A stretch of DNA of 6,519 nt from assembly GCA_003133345.1 (NCBI GenBank), contig PKXB01000087.1:400-6918 (forward strand). The letters run 5' to 3'. How positions within the stretch are numbered: the stretch's first letter is position 1; each line of letters opens with the position of its first letter. Positions 5,840 through 6,519 of this stretch are shown here, one piece after another. The notes below the pieces were generated by a model, which had not been told where the DNA came from, made no database searches, and saw only the letters and a program-made list of their open reading frames with translations. The DNA is from Hyphomicrobiales bacterium. GTDB taxonomy: Bacteria > Pseudomonadota > Alphaproteobacteria > Rhizobiales > Xanthobacteraceae. The translations under genes and the position numbers were made by a program.

Positions 5840-6519
5840 TCACCCCGCCTTTAGGCCCTGCTCGAGGTCGGCGATGATGTCGGCGGTATCCTCCAATCCG
5901 ATCGACAGCCGCACCACGTCCGGCCCGGCGCCGGCCTGCACCTTTTGCGCGTCCGACAATTGCTTATGCGTGGTCGAGGCGGGATGGATGATCAGCGAAC
6001 GGGTGTCGCCGATATTGGCGAGATGCGAGAACAGCTTGACGTTCGACACCAGCTTCACGCCGGCGTCGTAGCCGCCCTTGAGCCCGAAGGTGAACACCGC
6101 GCCGGCGCCTTTCGGCACGTATTTCTTGGCGAGCGCGTTGTACTTGTCGCCGGCGAGCCCCGGATAGCTCACCCACACCACCTCCGGCCGCTTCACCAGC
6201 CATTCGGCGACCGCCAGCGCGTTGTCGGAATGGCGCTGCATACGCAATGGCAGCGTCTCGATGCCGGTGATGATCAGGAAGGCATTGAACGGCGACAGCG
6301 CCGGCCCGAGGTCGCGCAGGCCGAGCACGCGACAGGCGATGGCAAAGGCGAAATTGCCGAAGGTCTCGCCCAGCACCATGCCGGAATATTCCGGGCGCGG
6401 CTCCGACAGCATCGGATAGCGCTTATTCTGCAGCCAGTTGAAGGTGCCGCCGTCGACGATCATGCCGCCGATCGAGTTGCCGTGGCCGCCGAGGAACTTG
6501 GTGAGCGAATGCACCACGA
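5840..6519 (-). CDS. metY: O-acetylhomoserine sulfhydrylase (aminocarboxypropyltransferase), C-terminal half; runs off the right edge
   Basis: This PLP enzyme makes homocysteine from O-acetylhomoserine and sulfide, or methionine from methanethiol, in the cytoplasm. About 226 of the usual ~430 residues are visible. The PLP-binding lysine is in VHSLTKFLGGHGNSIGG (Lys codon at 6499-6497). GHGNS after the lysine and the long insertion around LSEPRPEYSG are typical of MetY rather than of MetB or MetZ. Downstream, SPFNAFLIITGIETLPLRMQ, FSHLANIGDTRSLIIHPAST and VRLSIGLED are all conserved gamma-family features, including the arginine in GDTRS that holds the substrate carboxylate. The reading frame is open at the window edge, so the true start lies outside; the GTG at 6517 is an internal valine codon. 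The C-terminus (LEQGLKAG) looks complete. Confidence 0.93.
   Translation of the reverse strand, partial: VVHSLTKFLGGHGNSIGGMIVDGGTFNWLQNKRYPMLSEPRPEYSGMVLGETFGNFAFAIACRVLGLRDLGPALSPFNAFLIITGIETLPLRMQRHSDNALAVAEWLVKRPEVVWVSYPGLAGDKYNALAKKYVPKGAGAVFTFGLKGGYDAGVKLVSNVKLFSHLANIGDTRSLIIHPASTTHKQLSDAQKVQAGAGPDVVRLSIGLEDTADIIADLEQGLKAG

Overview
The window is GC-rich, compactly coded chromosomal DNA. It most resembles an alphaproteobacterium of the order Hyphomicrobiales (Bradyrhizobium, Rhodopseudomonas or Xanthobacteraceae-like). The basis is protein-family resemblance only: a DUF2842 protein beside a COX15-type heme A synthase, and a NodB-type deacetylase next to a Wzz/GumC-type protein. No RNA genes, insertion sequences, CRISPR arrays or phage genes were found.

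Layout. (1) Positions 1-225, minus strand: the N-terminal part of a lipoprotein gene that leaves the window on the left. (2) Positions 226-388: a divergent control region. (3) Positions 389-2548, plus strand: a large inner-membrane polysaccharide co-polymerase with a C-terminal BY-kinase-like domain whose nucleotide-binding motifs are degenerate. (4) Positions 2549-2665: a spacer with several inverted repeats. (5) Positions 2666-3718, plus strand: a NodB-fold (CE4) polysaccharide deacetylase. (6) Positions 3719-3934, minus strand: a small DUF2842 membrane protein. (7) Positions 4014-5087, plus strand: heme A synthase (ctaA/COX15). (8) Positions 5084-5839, plus strand: a crotonase-family protein, translationally coupled to ctaA by an ATGA overlap. 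(9) Positions 5840-6519, minus strand: the C-terminal half of O-acetylhomoserine sulfhydrylase (metY), leaving the window on the right.

How the genes fit together. The left half (lipoprotein, co-polymerase, deacetylase) looks like the edge of an exopolysaccharide or capsule assembly locus: control of chain length and export, plus deacetylation of the polymer. The right half is housekeeping: heme A for aa3-type cytochrome oxidase, acyl-CoA metabolism, and sulfur/methionine metabolism. Both convergent gene pairs have stop codons that touch with no spacer.

The best candidates for something unusual are three. The first is the co-polymerase, which carries an apparently dead tyrosine-kinase domain behind a tyrosine-rich linker. 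The second is the crotonase, which has lost one of the two hydratase glutamates. The third is the long-arm inverted repeat just upstream of the deacetylase gene. I did not find a clearly new multi-gene system.
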